Below are positions 42,226-52,505 of a stretch of DNA of 64,000 bases, piece after piece. The position numbers and the translations under genes are program-made. The stretch is from Isoetes taiwanensis (taxonomy: Eukaryota > Streptophyta > Lycopodiopsida > Isoetales > Isoetaceae), in contig JAJEKV010000034.1 of assembly GCA_021234155.1 (NCBI GenBank), positions 1,490,001 through 1,554,000 on the forward strand, written 5' to 3'. Each line of letters begins with the position of its first letter. The first letter of the stretch is position 1. A model generated the notes under the pieces. The model was not told the origin of the DNA and did no database searches. It worked only from the letters and a program-made list of their open reading frames with translations.

Positions 42226-45160
42226 GGCTGCCCCAAGATTTTCTACACTTCAAGCTACTGCTCCCAAGGATCCGGCCCTTTTTGCATCTGTATCCTTCTT
42301 GACGCCCACTTTCCGCGAAGCCCTTGTTGGCCCCAATAAAGACGTCGCTGAACGACACCAGCTTTACGAATTTTCTCAAATGGAACTTCCGGCTCCAAAT
42401 CCCGCTTGATTCGCGGCGGTTCATCGCCAATATTGTTAATGTAGCCGCAAGGGGTACACCACTTCGTAATCGATGGCACCACTATTTCATTGACTCAACA
42501 CTTGATTTCTGAGGTATTTCATATTCCCTTGCACACTCCTTGTGTATCATGGTCTGCTATACAGGATATTGATGTCACAGAGTTTGGTGCACCTGCTTAT
42601 CACGCCAATGTCCATCGTCTGACCAATATCGACAAGCCTCATGAGACCTTTGTAAAATTTTTGTGGCGCAAATTCCTTGGGTATTCTATCAAGAACACCC
42701 ATATCAATAAGCCTTTCTATAACCTGGTCCTTACTGCTACACACTCCAAGCACCACATAGATTGGCCCCAAATGATGTTCTATCGTCTTCTCCAAGAAAT
42801 GGACCGCCTTCGGGGTACCACTTCCATTTCTGAAGTTTCTGTGGGAGGGCACTTTCAAGCCCTCATCCGTCATTACTTCCCTCCCACACCACCAAATTCT
42901 CATACTTCCACTCAGCGCTCCCTTCCAGTCAATCACCAAGTTGGCACATCACGCCCATCTTCCCCTGGTCATGACCACAGTCACACTCATGTCACTGTCT
43001 CTTCCTCCGCTACACCATCCACTTCACACCATTTTTCACAAACCTCCCACACCAGGCAACAGCCAATTCCACCACCACAACACCCTCGTCAGTTGTTGTA
43101 TCAGTATCAGCAGGATGCTCAAGCTGCTGCACTTAAGTTACAGGAATCCCAAGATGCTCTTATGAGCGGGGTTCAACGGGCACTAGAGGCCTCTGATGCG
43201 GTACACCAAGACCTTCAAGCTGCAACTGCCCAAGTTGCAACTTTGGAGGCCAAACTTCAAGACAAGCATGAAGCTCTCTTACAGGCTCATGCGGATCTCA
43301 AGAGTACACAAGCTCAAGTCACCAACTTCGCCCGGTCAGCAGGCTCAGCTCAGTCCAAATTCAGACTCTATTGGAGCACAACAAGTCCAAAGCTGCTCTC
43401 CGAGTACCAAGGATGAAGATATTGCTAAACTCAATGCCTTGTACTTTCGGGCGTGTGAAAACTTCCGCACTCAAGTTCAAAATCTTTCAGCCCGAGATGC
43501 TCAAGTTGCCTCCTTGACGGCTCAGCTTTCTACACAGACCTCTCAGATCACCTCTCTTCAAGATCAGCTTACAGAGGTGCGTAAAGCGAGAAAATACTTC
43601 GATGACGCTGAGATTGCCGTGCTTCGTCTCAATACACCGGGAAATCTTCCTCCCGTGTCAATCCTTCTCGAAGCGGGTCCGTGACCGATCCACGCCTCCT
43701 ACTTGAAAAGGAAAATCGGATCCGTGATCTCGAACAACAGCTGCAGCAAGCTATTCAGTCTGCTGATGAGGCTCAAACCAAACTTGACGCCCAGACTTCA
43801 ATTCTTCACAGAATGCCAGTGGATTTCCCAGCTCCCTCCTGCTATCATGATTATGTGGTTGCTCGACGCCACCTCTTCCTTTCAAAGTGGCACGCAGCTG
43901 ATGGCCCTGTGGATATCCCACTGAGCAGTGCTGATTTTTCTCGGATTTGGCCAGAACTCTCCATTGAAGACAAAGGGTTGTGTTGTGCCCTTGTTGTCTT
44001 TGATCTCATACAATGCGCGATCCCGACTTTCTCACTTTCCGCGTGGTTCAGCCCATGGCTTATATTTTCATGATTTCTATCCGGGTGATACACAGGAAAA
44101 CTTTGGCAAGGGCCACGCCACCGCTCCTGTTCGGGTGACCCCATACCGCGCAATGGGTGCTTCTGGACAACAATCCATATCTTGCGGATCCCGCCGGACC
44201 AAAACTTTTCATCGGGGAGTACATGCCTCGAGCTTGCCAATCATTTATCTCTCGGCAAGCGGAAGCTTTACCAACAAATAAGGAAGTATCTAGGACATCC
44301 CGGCGATCTTCCCTATGCACAAATCTATATCGCGACACCTCGCTGGTTACAATCGATTCTGTGCTACGTTGGATAGCAAGGCGGTCCCCACCGGGGATGG
44401 GATAGCCCTCCCCGTCAACTCTCGACTCTCTGCTTCTCTTTGGGATCGGGTAGGTGTCGCACTAGATCCGGATCTTGTCGATCAATTCAGGGAGATCTTT
44501 CAAGCAACCCACGCCCGGGCATGGTTCCTTCTCCCTATGCTTCCACAGGTGTACCTCCACGCCCCGAGTTTCCCGACTTCGATTGGCGCCTTCCTTTTTG
44601 GACCAAGGTCATGGATGGTCATGCGGCTGGACACCACCTCAGATCTCGACGGATCTCCTGTGGGATCCACGTTTTGTTCGCCGATCACATTGGGAAGAAG
44701 GTGCTACTCGACAACACCACAAATTGGATCTACATTGCTAATGAGCGTGGTTGGCAAACAGCCCGCGGATGCGCTTTCATGGTCTCAACACCTTCTTGCG
44801 GAAGCGCCTCCACCTCACCTGATCCTTACGTCCATCTTCAAGGATTTTTGCGCCGCCCTCAAATGCATTTTGCTCAGCTCCTTAAATCGGGTACGTCCCA
44901 TTTTTCACAATCGCAATTCAAATGCCGGTCGGTGCTTTTGGCCTTGAGACTGTCTCCTCATGGAGTGTCGGTACATTTCTTCCGGCAGCCCACGCAGCGA
45001 CTTGAAGACATGGTACGCTCTTTTCTTATTGATGCTGATCCCGCCCTTGGCCAAGACACACCTCAAGCTCTTCAATCACGCCAAGATCTCATCAGCCCGG
45101 TTACCATAATGGGGCCCGGCCTCACTCCCCGCGTGAGGATCACTTTGGGGATGGCTTCCC
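42226..45160 (+). pseudogene. Gypsy-2 extra 3' ORF: coiled-coil protein of unknown function, frameshifted
   Basis: ATG at about 42226 (MAAPRFSTLQATAPKDPALF) opens a frame that shifts several times but stays coding-like for almost 3 kb in sense. The N-terminal part (IPLDSRRFIANIVNVAARGT, YHANVHRLTNIDKPHETFVK, FLGYSIKNTHINKPFYNLVL) resembles the plant-transposon-protein domain seen in other Gypsy 3' regions. Next is a Ser/Pro/His-rich linker (42890-43090), then long coiled coils (YQQDAQAAALKLQESQDALM, LQDKHEALLQAHADL, LTAQLSTQTSQITSLQDQLT, EKENRIRDLEQQLQQAIQSA). A C-terminal globular part follows (FPAPSCYHDYVVARRHLFLS). No transmembrane env-like helix was seen. It runs nearly to the polypurine tract. 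Confidence 0.6.
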
Positions 45161-45203
45161 CCCTCTCCGCGCTTCCTCCTTTTCTTCACTCGGAGTGTCG
45201 TTT

Positions 45204-45212
45204 GGTGGGGAG
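45204..45212 (+). other. Gypsy-2 polypurine tract
   Basis: GGTGGGGAG directly before the 3' LTR start TGTTAG (one T interrupts). Confidence 0.7.
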
Positions 45213-45773
45213 TGTTAGTCCCAGCCTCTGGTGCAGGACTATTCATGCATCGTCGGACCAGGTCAAGCTCAAAGATCCTCGGTCAACCCGCGGGTCGGAC
45301 ATCCAAGCCTCCACGAAGACTAAGCGGCCACGCAGTCAAAAGCCTTTGGCGGTCAAGAGGCGCCCGCCGGACAAGTGACGACCCGTCGGGTCAAGTGATT
45401 CTAGGCACTTCAAGAGGCACCGCCAACATTCCTCAGAATCAGGCCTCCTTCCGAGTCGGCACCGAGATCGGTCCGAGTGTCTATATTGGGCCCAAGGCCA
45501 TTGTACTATATATATGAGTAGAGTTAGCTCATAAGTTTTTAGATGAGTTTTGAGTCTTGTCTCCTTTCAGTTTTCTCTCTATTGCGAGAGCTCATGTATT
45601 TTCATCATTGATATCAAGGAAGCTTATCATCTTTCTTTCATTTGTTCTGTTCTCTTCTTTTTCTTCTCTTTCAGCAAATCCCGCGTGACATAGTCCCCCG
45701 GACTCTCCTGTTAGATCCACGGGTCCTCACAGAGGGCTGTCTTCCAGGAGTTCCCGAACCCAGACCCCAAACA
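45213..45773 (+). repeat. Gypsy-2 3' LTR
   Basis: 561 bp, TGTTAG to CAAACA. Matches the 5' LTR except for clustered small differences, many involving CG versus CA or CAG. Confidence 0.9.
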
Positions 45774-45778
45774 ATTCA
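45774..45778. repeat. Gypsy-2 target-site duplication (right)
   Basis: ATTCA directly after the LTR end, matching 34734-34738. Confidence 0.88.
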
Positions 45779-45869
45779 TAGAGCTTAGACAAACCTTTAA
45801 TCTACCTCTCTTGATATTCGAATTGATGCCTTGGATATTCCAAGTGATACCTTTAAGACTTAAATCCAT
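45779..45869 (-). pseudogene. LINE-C ORF2 N-terminus (endonuclease start), cut by Gypsy-2
   Basis: ATG at 45869 overlaps the end of ORF1 by 17 bases and opens MDLSLKGITWNIQGINSNIK, the first strand of the APE endonuclease with its catalytic Asn. The frame is cut by the Gypsy-2 LTR at 45773 and continues on the far side at 34739. Confidence 0.9.
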
Positions 45870-47871
45870 TAGAGAGGGTCTTTCTTGGGGATCTTCTTAG
45901 AGGTCCCATGGTAAAATCTTTAGAGCTTTTCTTCCCTCTTTTTCTTCTGCTGTTGACTGTTGACCAAGTCACATCTTCCAAATTGGAAGTCTTATTAATG
46001 ACCTGTAGATCAAAGTCGTCCTCTGAGTCTTCCTTCCTGATTTCCTCGCAAGGACCAAAGTTGTCATTTAAAATACCAAGATCCAGAGTCGAGATGCTCA
46101 TATTAATAGGGTCAACTCTGATTACCACCTTGGAGGGAAATTGAAATATAATGCCTCTATCAGGAAAAAACATACCATGGTGATCTTTACAAGCATTATA
46201 TTCCACCTTGGTTTGGTGGGCTTCTTCTCGAGTAACCTCTTTGCTGATGATACAATCGGCCTTGTTGATATGATTATTCTCCATGGTCTTGGATTTAGGT
46301 CTCCAAACCTGCCTGCCTTGATTTGTTTCCGCCTCTTTTTGCATCTTTGTCTCCTTATTTTCTTTAGGAGGAGAGAACTTAGCCAGAGGCAACTTAGAGT
46401 AGGAAATGTTAAGATTAAATATGCCTCTGTTAGGGATTTTGCATGGAATGCAGTCCTCCCAGTTAGAATAGATATTTTTCTGAATACAAACAGAGGGGAA
46501 ACTGGTTTGAGGGATTGAGATCTGAATGATCTCCCCTAAGCTACTAGCAATGGTTTTAAGATGGGAGACAGTCCAGCAACCCATAGGCAAATTTGTGCAG
46601 GAGATCCAAGTGGTAGTAGCAATTGTAGAGAAATCCCCTGGAATATAGAAAGGATCCCATTTCATAATGTAGACTGGATATCCTGAGATTATAGAGATCT
46701 TTCTGATGAGAATTTGAGGGACACTCTTCTCTTCTTTACAAATAATTTGAAAAGTCTTATTGTCCAGCTTGAGGATAGAAAGAATAGGAACTAGAAGAGT
46801 TTTGGTAATCCAGTATTTCACACTGCTTAAGGAAAGGCAATTTTGGGGGAAATGGGCAAGAATTCCATGATTGGTATATCTGACCTTGGCCGAGTTATCA
46901 GTAATGTCACACAGGTCAAGAATGCCCTCATCTTTATTGGTAACTTTCTCTAAATTCCCTGGATCAGTGGCAACATTAACAGAATTCAAAGAATTGAGTA
47001 AAGCGTTCTTGTAGGAGTTACCATTGATTTTGTCATACTTCCCCATAATTGGGACCGAGGACTTCAGAGATTGCTTGGAGACTTTCGTTTTATTTTTGTC
47101 CAGATTTTGCTCCTTGATGCTGGTACAGTTATGGCAGTCGCAGTTGGCACAGTCCGTCGGGTGAAAGTATCCATTACCGTCAGCAATTTTGCACTTGGTA
47201 GGAGTGTGAAGCGGGAGTTGGTAGGTTTTGTAATCCATCTCCACCTCTTTCAAAGTTTCGGCGGCAAAGGAAGGGAATCTTCTCTTGAAGCCTTTTCGGA
47301 AGCTTTCTATAACATGATCATCAGCCTCCTCCCAGACTTTCACTAAACGAAAAGAGGCTTTTGATTTCCATCCGAGATCCTCAAGTTCTTCTACTAGATT
47401 CTTTGCTGCCTGTAACATTTCCGTCATCGATCTTCTGAATATCTGATTTTTTAGGCTGCAACAGTCTTCTTTCGAGTGCCCTGTCTTCACCCTTATCAGC
47501 TGGTACAGAAGTATGTCCATTTCCTGGATTTTTTGAAGCATCTGCCAAGCCAAGTCCCGATCATTGGCTTTGCCTTCTTTGTACTGATTTTCAAGCCTTT
47601 GCATTTCGAGTTTACACACCATAATCTGCCCTTCTTTCTGTATTCCCATGCAATCTGATGCGGCTTCTTGTTGTTCTCTAATGATGTCAAAGGCAGCCTT
47701 GAGTTCTTTCATCTTAATCCAAGCTTGATCCTTCTTATCATCCAGAACAAATATTTGGTCCCAGCTTTGAATGATCAGAATGGGATCTGTGTCCTTATAC
47801 TCATAGGGTATTCTTGCAGAGGATGAAGGACCTCCCGTGGCCGGTTTGTTTGTCAACTCCTTGGTCCTCAT
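45853..47871 (-). CDS. LINE-C ORF1 protein
   Basis: An uninterrupted 672-codon frame from ATG 47871 (MRTKELTNKPATGG) to TAA 45853. The N-terminal half is helical (VFDIIREQQEAASD-like, LEMQRLENQYKEGKANDR). A Cys cluster CANCDCHNC lies near residue 240. A DUF4283-like region lies at about residues 350-480 (KTFQIICKEEK, YPVYIMKWDPFY, TTWISCTNLPMGCW, LKTIASSLGEIIQIS). The C-terminus is basic (NSRRKRGKKSSKDF, LRRSPRKTLSNG). Plant LINE ORF1 proteins with this domain bind the element RNA. Being open for 2 kb, this ORF may still be translatable. Confidence 0.82.
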   Translation of the reverse strand: MRTKELTNKPATGGPSSSARIPYEYKDTDPILIIQSWDQIFVLDDKKDQAWIKMKELKAAFDIIREQQEAASDCMGIQKEGQIMVCKLEMQRLENQYKEGKANDRDLAWQMLQKIQEMDILLYQLIRVKTGHSKEDCCSLKNQIFRRSMTEMLQAAKNLVEELEDLGWKSKASFRLVKVWEEADDHVIESFRKGFKRRFPSFAAETLKEVEMDYKTYQLPLHTPTKCKIADGNGYFHPTDCANCDCHNCTSIKEQNLDKNKTKVSKQSLKSSVPIMGKYDKINGNSYKNALLNSLNSVNVATDPGNLEKVTNKDEGILDLCDITDNSAKVRYTNHGILAHFPQNCLSLSSVKYWITKTLLVPILSILKLDNKTFQIICKEEKSVPQILIRKISIISGYPVYIMKWDPFYIPGDFSTIATTTWISCTNLPMGCWTVSHLKTIASSLGEIIQISIPQTSFPSVCIQKNIYSNWEDCIPCKIPNRGIFNLNISYSKLPLAKFSPPKENKETKMQKEAETNQGRQVWRPKSKTMENNHINKADCIISKEVTREEAHQTKVEYNACKDHHGMFFPDRGIIFQFPSKVVIRVDPINMSISTLDLGILNDNFGPCEEIRKEDSEDDFDLQVINKTSNLEDVTWSTVNSRRKRGKKSSKDFTMGPLRRSPRKTLSNGFKS

Positions 47872-48688
47872 ATTGCAACATGGAGAAGAGAAGCGGTCGA
47901 GGAAGGGAATAGAGACAAGAACAAACTAAAAAGATCTTTGAGGGGGAAAGGATCTTTGAGGGGGGGAAGAAAGATGGAGGGGAGCGAAAGATCCGAAAAA
48001 GGGAATAAAGGAAAGAAAGAATGATTGGAATGGGGCGGAAAGCTGCTGAGACAATGAAGAGGGGCAGCTCGTACCCTGAGTCCTCTGCTAGGATCTAATC
48101 AGGGGTGAGGGGTCCCATCAGTCGTCAGAAGGCAGCAGAATCGAAAAAACCAGAAAAACTAGAAAATCAGAGAAAAGAAAAGAAAATAAGATGGGGGAAC
48201 CAAGAGTCGACAGGGTTAGTTAGCCACCCCAAACCTCCAGACCACAATACCAAGATCTCCAAAAAATTCTGCTGGCTGGAGATCGAAGAAATCTGCCCAA
48301 TGGTACAGGGGTTCGGTACCAAATTCGATGGGGACCTCTAGAAGGAAGAGGTTTCTTTCAAATCTGTTACCCAAAGCAATGTAAAGCTGAGAGTTGTGGG
48401 CTGACACTCTGAGGGAGCCAATTCTGTCAAAACAAAGGATTGAGAAAAAACTTGTCAAAAAATTCAAAATCCGCCCTACAGAAACCTATTCTGGATCGAT
48501 TAAATCCTCAGTGGCTTGAAGAGTATCCTCATGGCCTTGGGGTGGGATGACAAAACCCAGTCCCTGGAGAACAACTTCGAGTAAAGCCTCATCCATCAGG
48601 GCTGGGTATTGCACACTTCCCGAGGCGCGAGTAGGATGCGCCCAGTCTCATGTCTCCCCGGCCACCATCTTTCTTAATGGGAATCATC
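47872..48688 (-). other. LINE-C 5' untranslated region
   Basis: Purine-rich on the + strand, with GGATCTTTGAGGGGG twice near 47937 and 47951. Ends exactly at the 20-bp target duplication. It probably holds the internal LINE promoter. No ORF supported. Confidence 0.6.
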
Positions 48689-48708
48689 TGCATCTATTGT
48701 ATACTCTT
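48689..48708. repeat. LINE-C target-site duplication (right)
   Basis: TGCATCTATTGTATACTCTT, identical to 30615-30634. Confidence 0.95.
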
Positions 48709-51050
48709 AAGTGATATCTTGTATAACTCTTATAATAAGTCGAAAAGGCAAAAATAGCTATAATGCATATGATGGCTGTATTGCATAAGCTGGCCTTACA
48801 TCGTAAAAATGTTTCATGCAAACACTTTGATTATTTAAATTAGAATGGTAAAGGCTCAGACGCTAGTTACACAGATGTAAATTAATGGATGAGATTAATG
48901 GGTAAAAGATACCATGTTAAAGTTGCTCATTCTAGTATTAGGATGATAATACTGCTAAGGGATTGACTGAGCCAGATGTCTGTTCTAGGTTTACTAGTTC
49001 AGACTGGGCTTTTTTTAGACACTTCATCACATTGGAGATATCCATATGTTGCCTTTACCCATGAGCTAGTTGTATGAGCAAGTATATGGTCCTAGACTGC
49101 TATCTAGGAAAGGAAATATTCATATGCTAATTGCTTTATGTATGCAAGGAATTACTCTTTGCTTGATGCAGGAAACATATAATGAAGATGAGAAATTCAA
49201 GATTATATATGCCATTGTTGGGAGACATATGATGAAGATGACATTACATGCTACAATCAATATTAAGTCCAGTTGTACTAATCTAAAAATGATTACAATT
49301 TCATTAGATATGAAATCTGGTCTGCCATTTGGCATTGATGGTGGAGATTGCTCTTAACTTTTTTTTTTTGGATGTTGGCTTCCTAAAAATCCATTCCTCG
49401 CCCTCATATCCATTCCCAGGAAAAGTGATTGAACATTGTAAAACCTTGAGGGATTGCAATGTAGCTACTCATCTATTTTTCATTCCATAGATCCTTTCAT
49501 GCATTTACATTAGAAATGCTGAAACTTGAGATTATGGGCACTTTGACATAATTTAGGCTCATAAACATTTGCACAATTTCCAATATTAACTTTCCTTAAT
49601 CTTTTAACACCAATCCAGCATTTGCCTTAAATTTATGCTTGACAAAAATCTCAGCAACACTTGGCACTTTTTCTAGAAGATGAGATCCATATTTGTAGCA
49701 ATGAAGTTGAGACTATCTCTCTTCTGCCAGGGGAAGCCCCTACAATTCTAGGAGATATACATAAAAGCAATTCCTATTTGTGGGCCGCGGATGTAAATGC
49801 AGACTTCTGCGGGGTCGCAGTAGTAGTAGGGATGACAATATACGGTGCAAGAGTAGAAGCAAGTGGAGCAGCGGGGATAGGAGAAGGGGCAAGAGCAGGA
49901 CAGATAATGAGCAGAGCAGGGTTTAGTATTAACAGTGCCTAGGGGCAAAGGTGGCAGGAGTAGGAGCAGTAGGAGTAGTGCCAGCCTCAACAGTTGCCTG
50001 GATAGCAACAACATATACAGCAAATTCAGTAGCATTTTATCAACATGGGGTAGCACATCCAAGGCCTTAGCGTTTGTCGGCCAAAAGACCCACATCCCCC
50101 CTGGCGACGAATGTTTCTGATGCGGACTAGCTCTTGCCTACGAGATTCTTATTGCAAAGGGTGAGGTCACTGTCAACATATAATGAGGACCCATTTAACG
50201 GTATGCCCTGACACAATATAGTCCCTCTCATTGTGTCTGCGACTTCGTGAAGTTTGATAATGCATGGGTGGTCGGGTCGTTGAACACTATGACGAGTTGC
50301 CCTAACAATGTGCACAGGAGCATGAAAGTTTATATGGAGAGGACGAGGATCTGGAGCCACCCAACGAGGTTCTCCTCTGCTTCCAGAGGAAGGACTCTTG
50401 TTGGTCTCTAATTGCATTGCAAAGTCTACCTTCTTACCAGGCGCTATCTGCTGTTGTTGTTTGCACTGGGGTTAGGGCGATACATGCCATTGTGGAAGAG
50501 CAAGATTCGCCTTTTTGGGCTGGTAGCTTTTGGGCATTTGAATATTAGTTGGCCTTCATCCTCCGAAGATGAAAGCTTAGCTCTCACTGGAGCAATTCCT
50601 GCCTTGCCAATTCACTCATGCAACGCTGCAGTTGCTTATGAGCATCTGCATGATAGAGGCCTTTGCCCTGTTGAACGACTGCTGCACGTAGCTCTTGCAT
50701 ATCTCGATCTCTTGGAGCTATGCTCCAATCTCTAAAGCATGGAGGTAACCGTAGTATCCCCACCCGATGAGACTGTCTCAAGACTGTTGACTCTATTCTG
50801 AAGAGCCTGGAGGTGCCCTGACGCTGCAACCGGCTTTCCTCAGTGGTTGCCTGGACTTCCTTTTGAATGGTGGCAAACTTCTGCTCAGCTTCTGATCTAA
50901 GATGGAAGATAGCTGCATTTATTTCCTGCTCAAAACATTCCCTGCCGCATGCCATAGTGTCAATGCTGGCGGGACAGGGTGTCCAGATGAATCTGTAGGT
51001 CAGCAAGACTTAACTTATCTTGCTGCCTCTCGAACTATAGTAAGCAGAGT
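48709..51050. other. Intergenic, no recognised gene
   Basis: Several short ORFs on both strands (for example 50127-50417 and 50584-51006 on the minus strand, the latter charged and helix-like) have no motif I recognise. A GGAGTAGGAGCAGTAGGAG microsatellite-like run lies near 49950-49980. Confidence 0.35.
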
Positions 51051-51059
51051 TCGCGGTAA

Positions 51060-51225
51060 ATGTCGGACATGGGCATGTTATAGCCAGCCTTAAATGGCAA
51101 AAAATCCGCTAAGTCCACAAAAATGTCGTGTAATTTTTTTTGGACGTGGCTATAACATGTCAAAGACACGGATATACCACGATATGCCCGTGGCTATAAC
51201 ATGTCGGCGTCCGATATATACGGCG
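51060..51225. repeat. Small inverted/direct repeat (MITE-like)
   Basis: GTGGCTATAACATGTC occurs at 51146-51161 and 51190-51205. The reverse complement, as CATGTTATAGCCA, is at about 51073-51085, inside CGGACATGGGCATG, which pairs with the CATGTCGGCGTCCG end at 51200-51213. The unit could fold into a hairpin of about 150 bp. Confidence 0.5.
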
Positions 51226-51739
51226 TTCCGACAGAGTGCTCAAGTTGTTGCATGCGAGCCACATAAACGTATTATTTCTGTGTAGCCAGTCGCTTTTTTG
51301 AGCAAATTGGATGCCGAGAACTGTATCTCTTCTGCAAGGCCTGCAATCCTGGCAGTGTTACCCTCAACCATCGCTTGAATCCGTTTCCAGCTCTCCGCAG
51401 GTATCTGATAAGGTGTGCACGAGTGAGTTGCTGCTAGATTTGAGCAGCGGCCATCCGCCTGTCGAGCCAAGTGCGTTGATTGAGCCTTTGCGCAAAGCCT
51501 CTTTTCTCATGGTAGGTGTGTCTACCTTGCCATTACCATCTGCTTTATGCCATTTTCGTGGTGGGCCATCTGTCTATTCCCCCAATAGGGATGTGACTGA
51601 CAAGTTGCTATTTGGTTGTGACTGTGACTGAGTCTAGGTCTGGTCTGGGTTTGTCTGGGTCTGGTCTGGAATTTGATGGGCATCCTCATGTCCTGGGGAC
51701 TTAGAGCGGAGGCCACGAGAATCACTATGGTGCATGAGA

Positions 51740-51990
51740 TGAAGAAGCCACAACTGGACGAAATGTCCTTTTGCTCATCCTGGAGACAAGGAGGAGGTAT
51801 CTAAGTCGGGTTCCATATCTAGGCACTGCTTGCCCTAATTTTAGTAAGGGAAACTGCAAACATGGCAATGCTTGTGAATGTGCTCATGGAGTATCCTGCT
51901 CGCTAGAACTCAGCCTTGCAAAGATGGAACAAAATGTCGCTGCAGAATCTTTTATTTTTTTTGCCTAATATCCATCAAATTCAAAATTGA
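51740..51990 (+). pseudogene. Plant tandem CCCH zinc-finger (RR-TZF) pseudogene
   Basis: Three frames together hold the diagnostic region. SHNWTKCPFAHPGDK (51746-51790) matches the conserved lead-in to plant TZF proteins. ACPNFSKGNCKHGNACECAH (about 51829-51888) is a C-x7-C-x5-C-x3-H finger. ARTQPCKDGTKCRCRIF (about 51904-51954) starts the second finger. Upstream and downstream sequence shows no longer ORF, and in-frame stops and frameshifts are present. The parent proteins bind AU-rich mRNA and act in stress and hormone responses. TZF genes are mostly intronless, so retrocopy or plain decay cannot be told apart. Confidence 0.72.
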
Positions 51991-52017
51991 TCCCCAAAAG
52001 GGCTCTCAAGATCTAGC

Positions 52018-52320
52018 ATGAGAACAAGATTTCCATCGCTTTACGCTGCAAATTTTGGCAGATCACTTAATGGGTCTTCTCGCAATGGATGTTTTGATGT
52101 GGCTTTTGATGGATTTGGCCATGGAAACAATGGTTTTGAAGCTTCTACTATGAAGCATGGTAATCATCATGCTCCAAAGCTGAATAATACACACTATCCT
52201 CATGCTTCACCTCATGCTTCATCTCATAATGTGCTGAAGCACATTATTTTATTTGTTCTGGGCTTGGACGCAAGTGTGATTTCACCGTTAGTATATGCAA
52301 TTTCATTTTTTATAATATGA
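52018..52320 (+). other. Short ORF of unknown meaning
   Basis: 100 codons from MRTRFPSLYAANFGRSLNGS to a hydrophobic end (SPLVYAISFFII). His/Ser-rich in the middle (SPHASSHNVLKH). It follows the CCCH remnant on the same strand and could be part of the same decayed gene, but I see no family match. Confidence 0.25.
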
Positions 52321-52505
52321 ATGATTTAAGCACTGAATGCTATTGAGGATGAGAAATACTAAAACTACTCGGGATATGGCTCCACATCAAGCTTATAAAC
52401 AATGGAGTAAAATAACATTTTTTCTTATCTTAGGGGACCATCTCTTATTAATTTCGGTATATAATTTACAATAACATGGATTCCAAATCGACGCAGTGGT
52501 CCGTG

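Larger units (their letters stand above)
34739..45773 (+). mobile_element. Gypsy-2: LTR retrotransposon nested in LINE-C
   Basis: Two LTRs (34739-35301 and 45213-45773, both TGTTAG...CAAACA) are flanked by ATTCA. Between them gag, protease, RT, RNase H and integrase fragments follow in Gypsy order, then an extra 3-kb coding region before the 3' LTR. Motifs (protease IDGGSAVNL, FAWSYKDLRGI before RT, no chromodomain) suggest the Tat/Athila side of Gypsy rather than a chromovirus. Nearly every domain is interrupted by frameshifts. Confidence 0.9.
30635..48688 (-). mobile_element. LINE-C: full-length plant LINE, split by Gypsy-2
   Basis: An exact 20-bp direct repeat flanks the element. A T-run at 30635-30643 is its poly(A) tail, so it lies on the minus strand with its 5' end at 48688. 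After removing Gypsy-2 (34739-45773) and one copy of its target duplication, the LINE is about 7 kb. It has a 5' UTR (47872-48688), ORF1 (47871-45853), and ORF2 with endonuclease, RT and zf-RVT (from 45869 to 31202). A small Cys-rich ORF (31186-30839) precedes the tail. The perfect target duplication and the long ORFs indicate a fairly recent insertion. Confidence 0.93.

Noticed and set aside
42226-45160. Env-like glycoprotein in Gypsy-2
   Set aside because: No signal peptide or transmembrane helix is visible. Coiled coils and a Ser/Pro/His-rich linker dominate.
49661-50095. Overlapping Gly/Ala-rich and Leu-rich ORFs
   Set aside because: They arise from a GGAGTAGGAGCAG-like simple repeat read in different frames.
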